This document shows positions 11,560 through 23,500 of a stretch of 64,000 nucleotides of DNA, piece after piece. Both the position numbers and the translations under genes were made by a program. This stretch comes from Takakia lepidozioides (Eukaryota > Streptophyta > Takakiopsida > Takakiales > Takakiaceae), in assembly GCA_030704615.1 (NCBI GenBank), contig CM060733.1, positions 50,282,001-50,346,000 of the forward strand, given 5' to 3'. The notes below the pieces were generated by a model. It ran no database searches. It saw only the letters and a program-made list of their open reading frames with translations, and was not told the origin of the DNA. The number at the start of each line of letters is the position of its first letter. Positions within the stretch are counted from its first letter, which is position 1.

Positions 11560-12452
11560 ACCTCGGTACGTCCGAGGTATTCATTTTCTTCCTCGAGTCT
11601 GCTTTGTCTCTAACGAAGGACTTCTCTCCGGTGGAACCGATTTGTAGAAGAGATTGAAATGGTTTGGGAGCCCTATTCCGCTTCCTCGGTGCAGAACATT
11701 GCACCAACACTGCAGGGTCGGGAAGCCGAGAAGTTGCAATTGAAGTTTCGTCCTTGTCCTCGTCCAAAGGGTTGCGGAGAAGGGGAACGGAATGGAAATT
11801 GTTCCTTGAGCACTCACATCCTGAATGGAATTCACACGTAATGAAGGATTACCTCGGAACAGATTTTCAATGAAGACGTCGTTTGACAGGAATGTCACAA
11901 TCCGCAGATTTTCTGGCCTGGAGTAAAACAAGAACATCAAACCCAATACTAGTCTAAGGAAAACAAAAGGACGAGTTAGAATTCAGATATAAGTAATTTT
12001 ACCTGACTCCTTCTGATTTGGGCTGTCCAACCTTCGTGCTGGGGAGAGAAGGAGGGAAGATAGACAACAGTGTGACGCGGAGCCGCATCCTCAGCCGCAT
12101 CCTTAATGGCTGACATTCTCAAGGTACATTTCAGACCCTTGACACTTAAAAGGGAGGGTGAGGAAGACCGTAGATTGAGGTCCACGAAATCCCCTACAGA
12201 TTTGTCAGGTTGGCTTCCACCTTCGACATTCAATGCTAAACAATCCTGCGACGGAACATCCTTCTCAGGAATGGACTGAAGAGGATGGTCGTGCAATTGA
12301 AATGAAGCCAAGTGCCTGGATGATTCTTCACTGTCGTTGACAGAAATCTCAACAGTAGTGTGAATGTTGTCCCTCTGTCGACGAATTTCTGATATGGAGG
12401 ATTCCAATGGAGGTCCCGACAAGAAGTTGGCATCAGCAGGATCTCCATGAAC
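11560..12452 (-). pseudogene. Downstream exons of the 11-14.7 kb gene, unrecognised
   Basis: An open exon at 12452-12003 is bounded by AG (CTGTAG) and a GT donor (CAG/GTAAAATT). It encodes about 150 residues starting VHGDPADANFL, acidic and Ser-rich, with no domain I recognise. A second block below 11,933 follows another CTCCAG acceptor, but its frames shift and contain stops. It is on the same strand as, and immediately after, the FCP1-like exons, so it is probably the C-terminal part of that gene or its downstream neighbour. Palindrome A at 12495-12518 lies in the intron upstream. Confidence 0.45.
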
Positions 12453-12759
12453 CTACAGAAATGAACTTACATGGTCAATGTACAGACACAGGATAACCTC
12501 CACTGCACAGTGGGAGTTGTCGGATATGAAAAAGCCCCCGAGACGAGTTTCGGGGAAGGCTTGAATCCCAGAGGATCGGGATGGTATAGGGTGGAGAAAT
12601 GCATGGATGAGACTAGGAGATAGCAAACAATTCCATGTCAATTCACATTGAAACGGAAATCACAGTAGACAACAGTTTTTATAGAAAAACAATACAACCT
12701 ATAGAAAAACCAATCAAAAATATACATTGAATCACAGACGTGGTTGATCAATAAAATCT

Positions 12760-14726
12760 TTATTTTGAAGCATCATATCGGAGATTCCCGTAATTAGAAT
12801 CATCAATATAATCCAAGAGAGGCTTAAACTTGGGATCGGTTGAAACATTCTGGTAAGGCTTAAGTCCTATCCTCTTTTCCCTGAGATAACTGGAAACGGT
12901 GCGAGATTTCTTCATTTCAAGCAAATATTTATGGAGAACCTTCTGGAGATAGCAAGAGTCCGTCTCAACGGATTCAAACGATTTTAGAATCAGACATGAT
13001 TCAGGCGGGTTCAACACACACTTAATAGCATAATTGTCAATGAGTAGAGTGTTACTCCTGTTGTACTGACCACCAAATCTTTGCCAGACCGTCATCAATG
13101 GCTTCAAGAACAGACTCGGTGGGTCATATCCTGATATAAATTGAGGGTGGACAGAAGTAGGACAGGAGATACAATCTTCTTGAGACATAACAAATGTCGG
13201 CTGAGGAAGACCCCAAAGCATAAAGTCTAGGATAGGCTGCAAGTTCTTGTACATCATGCAGCTCCATATATCTAGACGGAAATGTTTGTTCAACTCTGTC
13301 CACATCTCACGATATTTTTCCCGCCTATAGACAAGTCGAAATCCAACAAGAGCTGGTATCTTTTAGTCTGTCTCAGACATTCGGGGGACATTGTAGCTCT
13401 TCTGGTGCTTCAAGACTTTGCACAAAACTCCATTCAGGTAAAAAATTATCAAGCGCAATCCTTTCGCAACTGGAGAAACTGGTGCTGCAATCTGTGAGAA
13501 ATTCATACATGCACTTAGGTGGTAATCAAGATAAACCAAGGATAGGATTGACATTGGGAGCAACGTCCACTGGACAGTCGAGGTTCAGGAAAATCTCGAG
13601 CAGCCATCTACGTTTCAATCTGTTCCAAGGAAGCGTCAGGAAATTTTTGTTTTCTAAGATAAACCTGCCACTGCAAATCCCATAGCAAGAGGCATTTGAC
13701 CTTTGGGTCATTATACGGTCGACATCCTATGGGTTTTTCCACGTTGAATATATCAGCGTCTTTTCCGGATAACCGCAACTCTTCTAGGTGCAGTTTGAGT
13801 TCATCCAGAAGAAACTTGTCCTTGTATGGGTCGACGAGCGCTTTATATTTTGGAAGGAAGATACCGATCGACTTTGGGTTCAAGTAGGACTTATACATAT
13901 TTTCTACAGTGTCGATAAGAAGTGTGTTTGATTTGTACGCTACAGTGTCGTCTACAGTGAAAAGGTCGTAGAGACGTTTGAGATATATTGGCGCTCTCGG
14001 ATATTTGGGCCATTTGTCACTGAAAGTCTGTCTGTGCTTCACGCAGTTCTCATTGCTGAATTCACTGACCTTGTAAAACCTTCTTCCAAACAAAGCCAGC
14101 CCTATATCCAGGACATTTTCTAACGGTCCAGTGTTCCAAAAGTAGACCTTAAAATGCTTAAGGACCCATTTCAGGTAGTCGTCCAACCCATTTCGGACTG
14201 CAAGCTTGAATTTTCCAGCGCACACACAAGGATGGGTTGCGGGAGGGGATCTCGGGCCATCTCGGAGGTAAACCTCACCAAGGTAACCGACGTCAAGAAC
14301 CAGGATGTAATATCCTGGTCGACATCCTTTCGGTTCCTCAGAGAGGCGATACCAATCCTGTGGGTTCACAGATTTGTGATAGTCGATTGGAGGGTGAATC
14401 ATATCATCCTGTGGAATAACAGAACAATTAATTTATTTTGAAAACTAGAAGAAGGAAAAAGAAGAACATAGCTAAGATGGTTATGAAGTGTATACCCGTT
14501 TCGGGGAGGGATTCCGAATTTGTTGTTGTGGCTGCTCGCTCTCTTTTCCTTCGTGCTGAGCAACGACCATCTCCGACTCATCTCCTCCATCTCGCAACGT
14601 CGACTGGGCAGTGGAGGTTGCTCGTATGACCGGATCAGGTGGGCTGACCCTTATTGTTAAGTCCACCTGTCTCCTCACTGTTTGAGTCGAGATGGACTCT
14701 GTCCGGGTTTGTGTGATTTCCTCCAA
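12760..14726 (-). pseudogene. Protein with two FCP1/NIF-like (HAD) domains, degenerate
   Basis: FCP1-homology (NLI-interacting factor) phosphatase domains belong to the HAD fold and normally dephosphorylate Ser/Thr. Exon 1 (14726 to about 14496) is Ser/Gln-rich. A GT-AG intron leads to exon 2 starting at 14408. Domain 1 reads YILVLDVGYLG, KLAVRNGLDDYLKWVLKHF-VYFWNT and NTLLIDTVENMY-LNPKSIGIF. Domain 2 reads RLIIFYLNGVLC, YREMWTELNKHFRLDIW and NTLLIDNYAIKCVLNP, ending at 12,760. The catalytic DxDGT motif is lost in both (DVGYL; FYLNG), so these would be inactive phosphatases. One TAA (13363-13365) interrupts domain 2 in frame. An intron between the domains carries palindrome A (13562-13585). 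The domain pair looks like an internal duplication. Confidence 0.6.
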
Positions 14727-14917
14727 TTTCTGTTCATGGATCTATACGAGTTTTCGTAACCGTCAGTCACATGTAAAGTTGAAGAAGGTTTGAAATATCA
14801 AGATACACATTAGATATTGGCAAAAACACAACCAAAACACAACCAGATGCAATACACACAATTTGTTCCATTTATAATACTTAAAGACACCATAAATCTT
14901 CAGGTGTCATTCATTAC

Positions 14918-17513
14918 CTACATCCAAATTACATGCTGGGAGACACTTTGAGAGTAAGTTGGGCTCTGAGTTCGGCCTCTGCCTCCGCTGTTTTTTCCAG
15001 GAGATGGGCTTTTAGTCCTGGCTCTGTCACCACTGTCCCGTTTTGCAGGAGACGGGCTCTTAGTCCTCGCTCTGTGTCCGCTTTCTTTTTTGAGACACGG
15101 GCTCTTTGTCCTCGCTCTCTCTACCCTCTCTTTGGCGGGAGACGGAGACATTGGCGCCGGCTCGTCCCCTTCTACAGGTTTGAACCAGTCTTCTGAACTC
15201 CGAACAAGATTGTCGGCCACCTCGATTGAGCTGGCCTCGGCACCCCTTGAGGGTGAAGGAGGATTACTCTTAGTTCTCTCGCTTGAACTCGACGAATCCC
15301 CATCAAGAATCACAACCTTGTGGACCGCAACATCTTGCGTGGTGTTCTCAAGTCCATCCAGTGACCGAGTTCTGAAGTCCTGAATCACATCTAGGTGTCC
15401 AGCCTCCCAACGGTCTGCATTGTCTCCATCGTGGCCCTCGGTGTCCTCATTACAATCGATGCCCTCGTCCTCCTCTCTGTGTTCGGAATGTCCACCTCCT
15501 TCTTCCAAGTCTTCATCTTCCTCCTCATCCTCATCATCGTCTCCTCCGTCAACCTCTTCAGCAACATTATCATTCTCAATTTGAAGCTTCTTAAAATTTG
15601 CTTCTACTTTTCCTTTGCAATTTTTTTTTTTGGTTGAGTGGTTGATGTCAAGCACTCGAATGTTTCTTGCCTGCAGATAAACCCAGTCAATAAAACAGAG
15701 GACGTGTTCGATCAAAAATATAAAAATCGTATTTAAAATGCCAAAAGGTTTTACACTTACATGAAGGGCGTACGTCAACATCACGCCTCCGAAGATGTTG
15801 ACAGCGGACATCCCATCTCGACAAAACAGGGAGGCCAAATAATCGTATGTGTCAACTCGTAGCTCATGATTATAAGTCCTGCACTCTTCTTCAAAAGCTG
15901 ATGGCTTCTCAGAAGGCCCTTCCAGAATCGGCTGTATTGGCTCGATTAAGAGTACGGTGACGATGTGCTCGTCCAGATTCTGCATCTTCTCGGGTGTCGC
16001 TGGAAAAACATAGTCCAGGCACATTACAGTCCAAGAGAAAGTCTTCGTGCTATTTTTATAAACATTTTCATACTCCCCCGGAACATAAAATCCATGTCGG
16101 ACAAGATACGATGTTCTTCCGGGACCATTTTGGATGTAGGAGACCAGATTGGCCGAGGATGGTTGCGTCGAGAAGAAAACAAAAGCACTCATGTTCATTT
16201 TCTGAGCCACAAAAGCCTCCAGTATGTTCACATAATCCTTGGACTCAAATACCACAGAGTCATCTTCAGAAATTATATTGACGAACACCATCACTATGTT
16301 GTCAAACTGTTTCTCGGTGCGAGTCGCAGACGGGACTTGACATCGGCGAATTTTGTTTCCCCCCCCATGAGAACGTAATGAGACTTGAAACTCGCTGAAA
16401 TAATCGCCATGGCATCTTCTCTATCCTCATAAGCTTTCTTGATGGAGGAGACATACTTAACAAAAGTGGCCGTCAGTGGTTTTGTCTCCATGTTTATCTT
16501 GATCTTGCTTTGGATGTAATCCGTCCCTAGTTTGTCTTTAAATGTTGAGAACTTTGCCTTATTGCAGTGGTACTTTTTCTTCACTTCACGCCACTTGTCC
16601 TTAGTGTACGGTTCCGTGCACTGTTTGTCCTCCAAGGCCACCCCAACACTTCCATAACATCGTCGACAATAAATCGGCGCATTTTCATGTCGTCTATGTA
16701 CTTGTTCATGCCTTAAATTGATTTGTCTTGTCCTTTGTAATCTTGAATGGTCAATTTCAGGTCCAGGATTTTCTGCGCAACTTTTATCAGCTGCCATCTG
16801 TTCAACCCTTGCAACTTTGCGATAGCAGATTTCGTGAGCTATTGCCGTTCACCCTTGTACTGTATCCCAAGCGGGTCGAGTAGCTTTCCCTGCTCCCAGT
16901 TTTTTTAAACATCTTCCCAGATCTTCCAAACGTCATTGTCGCAAAGTACCATGACCATTGCCTCCTTAATGCTACCCATTTCAAATATCAAATGACAGGC
17001 AAACATGAACTCCTGCACATTCAGGAAAAATTAGGTGTCATTCCGACAACAGAAGTATTCTTTAGCATAAAATGAATGTGAATAATAGTTTTTCATTCCA
17101 TAAATGCATACCTTCCATCGTTTCGTCTCGGACTTGGTGGTGTGATCGTTGTATTTCTTTGGCTTCCCCCTCAGGTTGAATAACATTCGCGCGTGCGCAA
17201 CTTTCTCCGGTATTGTTGTATCAAACTTTTGTGCCATATTGGGATCGTTGAGGAGCTTTGACAACTTTAGGAGCCTTTGTTCATCGGTAGACCATACAAT
17301 CTTCGCAGGCCACTCCCGGTAAGACTCCTTCAGTTCGCTGTCGGCAAGATCCTCGAGAAGTTCCTACTACAGTTAATATAAAATGGGTGAGAGAGTTGAA
17401 AGTGTAGGGACATATCCAATTTTGTTGTTCAACACCAACCTCCACTGCCCAGTGGAGGTTCGTTAAAAGAGAGGTCTGGGTGGAAGTGAAGTCCATTACC
17501 TTTGCTGCCACGA
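14918..17513 (-). pseudogene. C-terminal half of a ParB/DNA-methylase-like gene
   Basis: Continuation of the 17.5-18.6 kb exon. An exon at about 17,365-17,110 reads ELLEDLADSELKESYREW and ends at a GT donor. The next exon starts EFMFACHLIFEMG near 17,010 and runs through in-frame stops and a frameshift near 16,650. An 8-C tract (16,368-16,375) shifts frame into FDNIVMVFVNI, which sits where a methylase DPPW/Y motif would be. Later come DTYDYLASLFC-GMSAVNIFGG and, after a 90-nt GT-AG intron (about 15,760-15,671), ARNIRVLDI; together these resemble the FxGxG and final strand of beta-class amino-methyltransferases. The tail is acidic and then has RARTKSPSP repeats. The catalytic motif is absent. 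The family assignment is a by-eye inference. Confidence 0.45.
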
Positions 17514-17520
17514 TGGTGTG

Positions 17521-18636
17521 TTATCCACCAATGACGAAGAACCTGGATACGTCCATTTCCTTCCATTGCTTCGGTCGCGATGAAGCAATCTTCTCGAGAT
17601 TGGAAGGGTTGATTGGCGCAAGATACACCGGATGTTTGGAGTCGAACAAATGAAGCTGGAAGAGTCGCGGTTTCACTTCGTCCTTATGCTTGATATTTAA
17701 CGGCCTGTAAACCATGCTCCTTGGAGCTAGTTCCATCATGGAAACCTTAACAAGGAAGGTACTCTCGAATCCGAATGGAAATACGTCATTGTATTCCTTC
17801 GTGAGCCTCTCCTCCATCTTCTCGCATTTTTCCTTGTCGAAAATCTCCCCAGCTTTAGGTCTCTTGTTATCTGACATCAATGTTGGATCTTGATCCTCCT
17901 TCTGTTTCTTCTTTCCTGCGGAAGTCCCGGCCTCATTGTCATCATTGCCGGCTGTCGACGACTTGCGTTTTCCCTTCTTCGGCTTTGATGCTTCCTGTAG
18001 TGCTTGCTTCTTGCGAATGTCGTTCCCCATTGCGTGCAGAAGATCCAGAAAAATACTCCAGGCCCTCGATAAACCTACGTCAGTAAATACTGAGCCCTCG
18101 TCTAGAAATCTAAAACCTAGTGCAATGCATTCACTCATCAACGACTTGTTCAGACGACCCACCTCCACTTCGAAACCTAACATCCCGGGGGTTCTCGCAT
18201 CCTCATGCAGGAACAAAACCAACATTGGGTTTTCTTCTTCAGATTCAAGCTCTATATCGAGAGCTTCTGCGTATTTTAAGTCTGTTATTACTCCAAGACT
18301 TCTGTAATGAAAAGACAGTTTGTGATCAGGAGGTGTACCGACAGGCACGATGCCCCAATCTGTCACCTCTGCGTTATGCTCAAATATTGCGGTATGCTCA
18401 GTTTTGAAATTTGAGGACTTCCGGTATACGAATGTGCCACAAATATCTCCAATCAGTCCCGGGACACAATCTGGTGGTATAGGATGTCTTTTGTTACAAC
18501 CAAACACAAATTCATTAGATAATGAAATAACAAGATCTCTCTTACTAACATCCATCATTCCAGATATAAGAACCTCCACTGGACAGTGGAGGTTCGTATG
18601 TACGAGGCTTTCTACATGAAATGGGAAATCCTCCAT
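17521..18636 (-). pseudogene. Central exon of ParB/methylase-like gene
   Basis: Open for about 370 residues. The N-terminal part (KRDLVISLSNEFVFG, PGLIGDICGTFVYRK) is not recognised. The middle is a Lys/Ser-rich, nuclear-localisation-like segment (KPKKGKRKSS). The end, RFFVIGG-stop-HTIVAAK, resembles the ParB-type 'GxHRxxAA' box, and the stop (TAA 17521-17523) falls inside it where Gln would fit. A GT donor (AAAG/GTAATG) follows 12 codons later. Palindrome A at 18571-18594 overlaps the first codons of the frame; a possible AG acceptor about 30 nt beyond it suggests those codons are really intron. Confidence 0.45.
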
Positions 18637-18777
18637 ATTTTACAGATGTAGTAGAAAGAAACTTTAATGAAAATGAGGCTGAGGAGCCATTGAATACATC
18701 ATCCTGAAACAAGACAAATCTACAATAGAAATCTTCAGAAGATTCTAGATTATATACCCAAGAACTACAAAATGCTC

Positions 18778-19324
18778 CTTCTGATCTCTCTGAGTGTATC
18801 AGGCGAATAGTCTGGAGGGGTATATTTTGGGGATCCGGTGATACTATCAGGAGACGCAGGGGAGTATCCTGGAGATCCGGAGACGTCCAGGAGTTCCAGG
18901 ACTCCCTGTCTCGTTGCAGTGTCCAGGAAAAAGTTTGGAGGGTAATATCCTGCATATCCTGTTGTGGATTCATGAGATGCTGGAAGTAACCCGGAGATGT
19001 GGGATATCCAAAAACGGTCTCTCGTATCGCCGCCAATGTGTCCGGGGAATAGTCTGGAGGGGTGTATCTCGGATAATCTTGGGAGTAGGCAGGAGATCCG
19101 TTGACATCATTGTTTACATGAACGCTTTCTCTTATTTCCGCCAGGGTATCCTTGGAGATGTCTTGAGGTGTATTGTTGGGAGATTCAGATGCGTTTCGCG
19201 GGGATTCTACAGTCACATTTTTGTCAATCCCAGACACTTCGTTCGGCTCGGTAGACCCCCAACTGGATTTTTCATCTGGTTTCGAAACACCATGTTTTTG
19301 ATCTGGATGGTCCGCTTCCATCAC
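18778..19324 (-). pseudogene. N-terminal repeat region of the same gene
   Basis: Starts at a Met near 19,324 and encodes a hydrophilic segment with an internal repeat: NTPQDISKDTLAEIRESV, YTPPDYSPDTLAAIRETV, and, in another frame at about 18,780-18,850, YTPPDYSPDTLREIRRS. A frame change of unknown kind, intron or indel, lies between the second and third copies. No known domain. It lies directly upstream of the ParB-like exon on the same strand, so probably one gene. Confidence 0.4.
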
Positions 19325-19847
19325 GTCTACCGAACACCGTCTCTTGCTCCAATTTAAGCTGACGGTCTTGTACTCATCACCGGTTCCCCACCCTCGCTCC
19401 TCTTTCTCATACTGACATAAAAACTAATCAGAGTGTGTAACTGGCTGACCCAAAGAAATATCAAACTTCCACTAGGTAGTGGAGGTTCCCAATTATCGTA
19501 TTCCAGTCTCGTTGGAAAGTATGTGTCACACTTACAATGTTACACATATGATTCCATCACTTGTTCCCACACTGTCTCACACTGATTTTCATTTTTCCCG
19601 GAATTATCCGATTTCGTCCTAACTTTAAAAAATGTCTTTCAGCTTCCCCTTACAGAATTCACGCAAACCTCCACTGGGCAGTGGAGGTTCCAGTTTTTGG
19701 TTCCTCATGTGCATGACATTGGTCTACGAATAGTCTACTTTGGCCTGCACAAAGCCTAATGTTAGCCTATGTCTAGTGTAGAATACAAGTAGACTAGGCT
19801 ATCGTGGTTTTTTAGAATTGCCAAATTCGACAAAATTGGATAAGAAA

Positions 19848-19852
19848 TGAAA
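19848..19852. repeat. 5-bp target duplication (left)
   Basis: TGAAA, repeated at 20579-20583 on the other side of the solo LTR. Confidence 0.8.
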
Positions 19853-20578
19853 TGTCGCGGCCCTTTGCCTTGAGGGCAGGGGGTCGGGACACGAGAGGGG
19901 CTGCCCCTGTGGTGGGGGCAGTGGCAACAATAGATGCGGGGGCTGAAGCACCCCTGAGTGCCCAAGGCACTCAAGGAGGCGGAGGCGCTCACTAGGTGGA
20001 GCCTCGCACACCGGGTTGCGGTGAGGGTGGTTCCACGAGAGGTGGTGGTAGCTTAGTGGGACTTAGTGGGGGTGGCATAGGACTCACCATGGGGGCGGAG
20101 ACCTTGTGGTGGGAGTCGTGGGGAGTCTTGGGACTCATCATGGTCCAATGAGACCGTGGTGGATGGGCCAAGACTCACCGCGACTCATCACCGGGAATCG
20201 AGGGTTTTCGTGGTGGTTCGCCATAAAATGGCATGGTTATTTGTGAAACCCCCGCAGACAGTCACAGAAGTATATATAGGGAGTAGTAACCCCGAGAACG
20301 GTGCAAGCCCGTTGGTGACCAAAAACTAGTGAGTGAGCGAGCGAGCCGGAAAGCGACCAAGGAGTGGGGAGCTATTCCGGACTGCCATCTACCAAAGGGA
20401 ATTTTCACTAGGCCCAAATTGGTGGAGGGTCTGTTGGAGGAGCAAAGGGGGACCGTTATGCCTTGGTGAGCAGCCGAACCTCCGAGTTGGCCCGGCGGCC
20501 AGTTGGGGAGTTAGGCGCGCGCATCAAAGCGAGTAACTATGACTTGAAGGGGAGCTTACCGAAGTGAGGTGCGCGACA
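19853..20578 (+). mobile_element. Solo LTR, 726 bp
   Basis: Begins TGTCGCGG and ends GCGCGACA, giving a perfect 7-bp terminal inversion TGTCGCG/CGCGACA with canonical TG...CA ends. It is flanked by an exact 5-bp duplication, TGAAA. A TATA box lies at 20271-20279, leaving about 300 nt of R-U5. No gag or pol follows in the same orientation and no second copy is present, so it is best explained as a solo LTR left by recombination. The end GCGCGACA matches the 5' LTR end of the 13-kb element at 40710, but the rest does not. Confidence 0.85.
20271..20279 (+). promoter_or_regulatory. TATA box of solo LTR
   Basis: TATATATAGG within the LTR, followed by a purine-rich R/U5-like leader. Position is typical of an LTR U3/R boundary. 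Confidence 0.6.
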
Positions 20579-20986
20579 TGAAATTTTCCATTCATAATTG
20601 AATTTGAATGGGAACAAATGCATCAACTATTGACAAGAACAAACTAATGCTGGATTTAAGGATCAAGATAACGGTTGAGAAATAAACATCTGGACATTTC
20701 CGAAACCACTGTCCTAAAAAAACCACCACATTGAACAAACACAAGCAATACAACCAGCACGGTAATCTCCTGCCACCCTAAACCATTACCCTAATCAACC
20801 AGAACAAGCACACACAAACCCTATTGTACACAAAACCACCCTACAAACCATCGATGAATTGAACTACAACAGTGAAGCAATGAAGCATTGCACAGAATGG
20901 AGCAGGAGTGAAATGAATTGACAGAGAATGAAGCAGGAATGAAGCATAAATGAAGCAAACAACAAAGCAGACAATGAAACAGAAAC

Positions 20987-21763
20987 CTAATGTGCACCGA
21001 AGCACGGACTGAAGCACTGAAGTAGAGATGAGAGTTTACTGAAGACAGTGCAGTGCAACATAGAATGAAGCAGGATCCAAACGAATTGAATTGAGAACAG
21101 GCCAACACAAAACATGAAACATAAGACGAAAAGCACCGGGTTGAATCTAGGCACATGTGTTGTAGTCGTGGCAGGAGGAGTAGTAGCACCTTTTGAACTG
21201 GTACCACCTGCAGAAGTACTGGCACTACTTGTTTCACTACTAGTGCTGGCCGTGGGAGATATTGGTGCTGATGCCGCTACTGGTCGCGTTGTGCCTCGAG
21301 TAATGGGGACGTAGTCAGATGACCAATATATCCTCCACTCCTCAATCTCTGCTTCATGTCCTCGCCTGAACTCGTGGTAATCGTCCATAGGCGGGCCTTC
21401 CAAATGCTGGAACAATCCCTTCCACGCCATGAATGGGGTGAACAGCTGTGGATTGCGCATCTGCTGCAAATCACACCAGCTGTCGAACTCCTGGATAAAG
21501 TCATCCAGCTCGATTGTGCCCACAGCTCCAGAGTACCTACGAGGCCCCTTGGTAGCTCCATACATCTCCTCCATGTCGTCCCACAATAATGGCGAATAAA
21601 ACTGCACACATGTTGATGAAGCCTCTGGGTCTGTGTCATACTCTACAATAGTCGAGGGTGGAGGTGAAGGTGAACCGAATACCTCGTCTTGTGAACCCAC
21701 TCTCACTGCTACTGCCTGTAGCCGTACTCCCCTCAAAACCCTTGGGTAACTCCGTGATGACAC
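20987..21763 (-). CDS. Gag-like retroelement ORF
   Basis: About 215 plausible residues followed by a hydrophobic tail that is probably not coding. The centre has LDDFIQEFDSWCDLQQM and FMAWKGLFQHLEGPPMDDY, an alpha-helical capsid-like pattern as in plant Ty3/gypsy Gag. It is preceded by an acidic/Pro-rich stretch and followed by a Ser/Thr-rich linker. No zinc knuckle or pol is adjacent. Opposite in strand to the solo LTR, so it is a different, truncated element. A domesticated gag or a host gene is possible. Confidence 0.4.
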   Translation of the reverse strand: MSSRSYPRVLRGVRLQAVAVRVGSQDEVFGSPSPPPSTIVEYDTDPEASSTCVQFYSPLLWDDMEEMYGATKGPRRYSGAVGTIELDDFIQEFDSWCDLQQMRNPQLFTPFMAWKGLFQHLEGPPMDDYHEFRRGHEAEIEEWRIYWSSDYVPITRGTTRPVAASAPISPTASTSSETSSASTSAGGTSSKGATTPPATTTTHVPRFNPVLFVLCFMFCVGLFSIQFVWILLHSMLHCTVFSKLSSLLQCFSPCFGAH

Positions 21764-22305
21764 TCACAACGTGCACCTCCCCTACGTGACACTATAAGGC
21801 TCTAGTACTAATTCTAATAGTGACACGGGTGGGCACCTGTTGCAATTTAAGGGTCATATCCCAGTGGCTCGGGGCACCTGCACCTGCATCCACCGCAAGA
21901 ACTCCTATGGTTGGCTGGTCATCAACCCAGTCTCACCATAGAAGAAACATTGGTGGTCTTGCTGGTCATCACTCCAGCCTCACCACCGACAGCATACTCT
22001 AGGATTGACCGGTGATCAAATCCGGCCTAATCCCTATGAAAGCAAACGCCCACACAAAACCAACATGGCGCACAGTCAAGCATGCAGGCGTTGGGGGGGA
22101 TCCAAACACAAGAAATCAAAACATCAACACCCCCACACCAAAATCCATCTGTAGTGCTGATCCTGCAGAACATCCCAGCCCAAAACCCTGGACTGACTGG
22201 CCTCCACCAAGAGAGGCTTTGGCAACTACAAGTACAAAGTAATGAAAATAGTAAAAAGAGGGAGGGGAAGAATAGAGGCCCGACCAAGCAAGATCTAATC
22301 CTGAT

Positions 22306-22875
22306 CTATGCTATCAACTGCCAGACTTCTCTCAAAGTGCCTCGCTTTGCATGATGGTAAGGTGTAGGAGGTATATCTATGTCCAGAAACCTATTACTAA
22401 CCTTATCCCAAGCTACAGTAGCTCGCTCTAACCAACCCTCCTCCTCTCTCTGCCAGGTAGAGACAAAGCAATACTCCCCTATCTCCCGCTCACTGAACAC
22501 TAAAGAAAATAAAGGTAGGGTCTGACAGTCTCTCAACTCGAAAGCTTTGAGATGGTTGCGGGTGTCCTCATTGCGAATGATTGCATCTCCTTCAAGCAGA
22601 ACGAACTTTTCATTGCTAATGAACCCCCGCTCGTGGTTGCCTCGTGTAGAACGTGTCCGGCTGCAACCATGTCTGATTGCAAAAATTTGTGTAGCTCCTG
22701 CTCCTCTGCTCCAGTACACCACGGCCTTGTGGCTGAACACCTTGGTCCCCGGGGCTGTCTTTGGCTGTATTCCAAGCCTAGCTTCCACCCACTTTGGTAT
22801 TTCAAATTGCTGCAGAACTGCTTGCTCCAACAGAGTTCTTACTGTCCAAAGCAATATTGAGGCCCTCAACGCCAA
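22306..22875 (-). CDS. Unrecognised ORF (189 aa)
   Basis: Open frame with mixed composition (AVVYWSRGAGATQIFAIRHG, LERATVAWDKVSNRFLDID). I recognise no domain. It lies on the same strand as, and about 550 nt upstream of, the gag-like ORF, with the interval at 21,765-22,300 noncoding, so it may belong to the same degraded element. Start not determined. Confidence 0.35.
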   Translation of the reverse strand: MALRASILLWTVRTLLEQAVLQQFEIPKWVEARLGIQPKTAPGTKVFSHKAVVYWSRGAGATQIFAIRHGCSRTRSTRGNHERGFISNEKFVLLEGDAIIRNEDTRNHLKAFELRDCQTLPLFSLVFSEREIGEYCFVSTWQREEEGWLERATVAWDKVSNRFLDIDIPPTPYHHAKRGTLREVWQLIA

Positions 22876-22879
22876 CTAC

Positions 22880-23500
22880 AACTATTTGTTGTCTATTACT
22901 AATGCCTGACTCCCAGTATGCAATCAACTCGTCCAACTGCTCTCCACTCAAATTAGTCTGAGTACCTTGAGAAACATAAATCTAGTCCCCTTGTGTGCAC
23001 AGGCTAAGAGAAGAGATCTGCCCTTCAATTACGTCCTTATTTCCCCCAACCATATAAGGAGAACATCCCCAGATTTGTCTCTCATGTAGACCACAACAGG
23101 TTCTAGAAATAGAATTGTGGATCTTTCATAGCGTTGGCTGCATGGGAGGGATCATTACGAATTTTAATCCAAGGTGGGCCATGGACTTGAGCAGCCAGCT
23201 TGTGAGATGCAGAGCAGTTCACCAGTGTATGTTTGAAACACCTGTAGGTGAAATCCAGGGAATCTGTGAGAACTACATGGACGTGTTGGGAACTCGTAGA
23301 TGACTTGGGAGCAGTTTTTAATGGCGAGACGTTTTGGTGTTAAAAAAAAAAACCCCTTTTGATCTAATTTAAATGGTTTAGAGCCTAATTGGTCATATCT
23401 TTGTCAAATGGACTCCGTTTGACTCAGTTTTTGGGGGGATAGCTGTAGAAAGGGGAAATCTACCTATCTAGTAGTTTTGGATTTAGGTTTTAGTTTTTTG
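22880..23500. other. Noncoding, no feature recognised
   Basis: No supported gene. An A11 run lies at 23,342-23,352. Confidence 0.4.

Noticed and set aside
16294-16984. ORFs 16802-16984 and the start of 16294-16797 as separate small genes
   Set aside because: Another frame continues the upstream exon (EFMFACHLIFEMG, then SAIAKLQGLNRWQLI) through stops and shifts; these ORFs are partly shadows of it.
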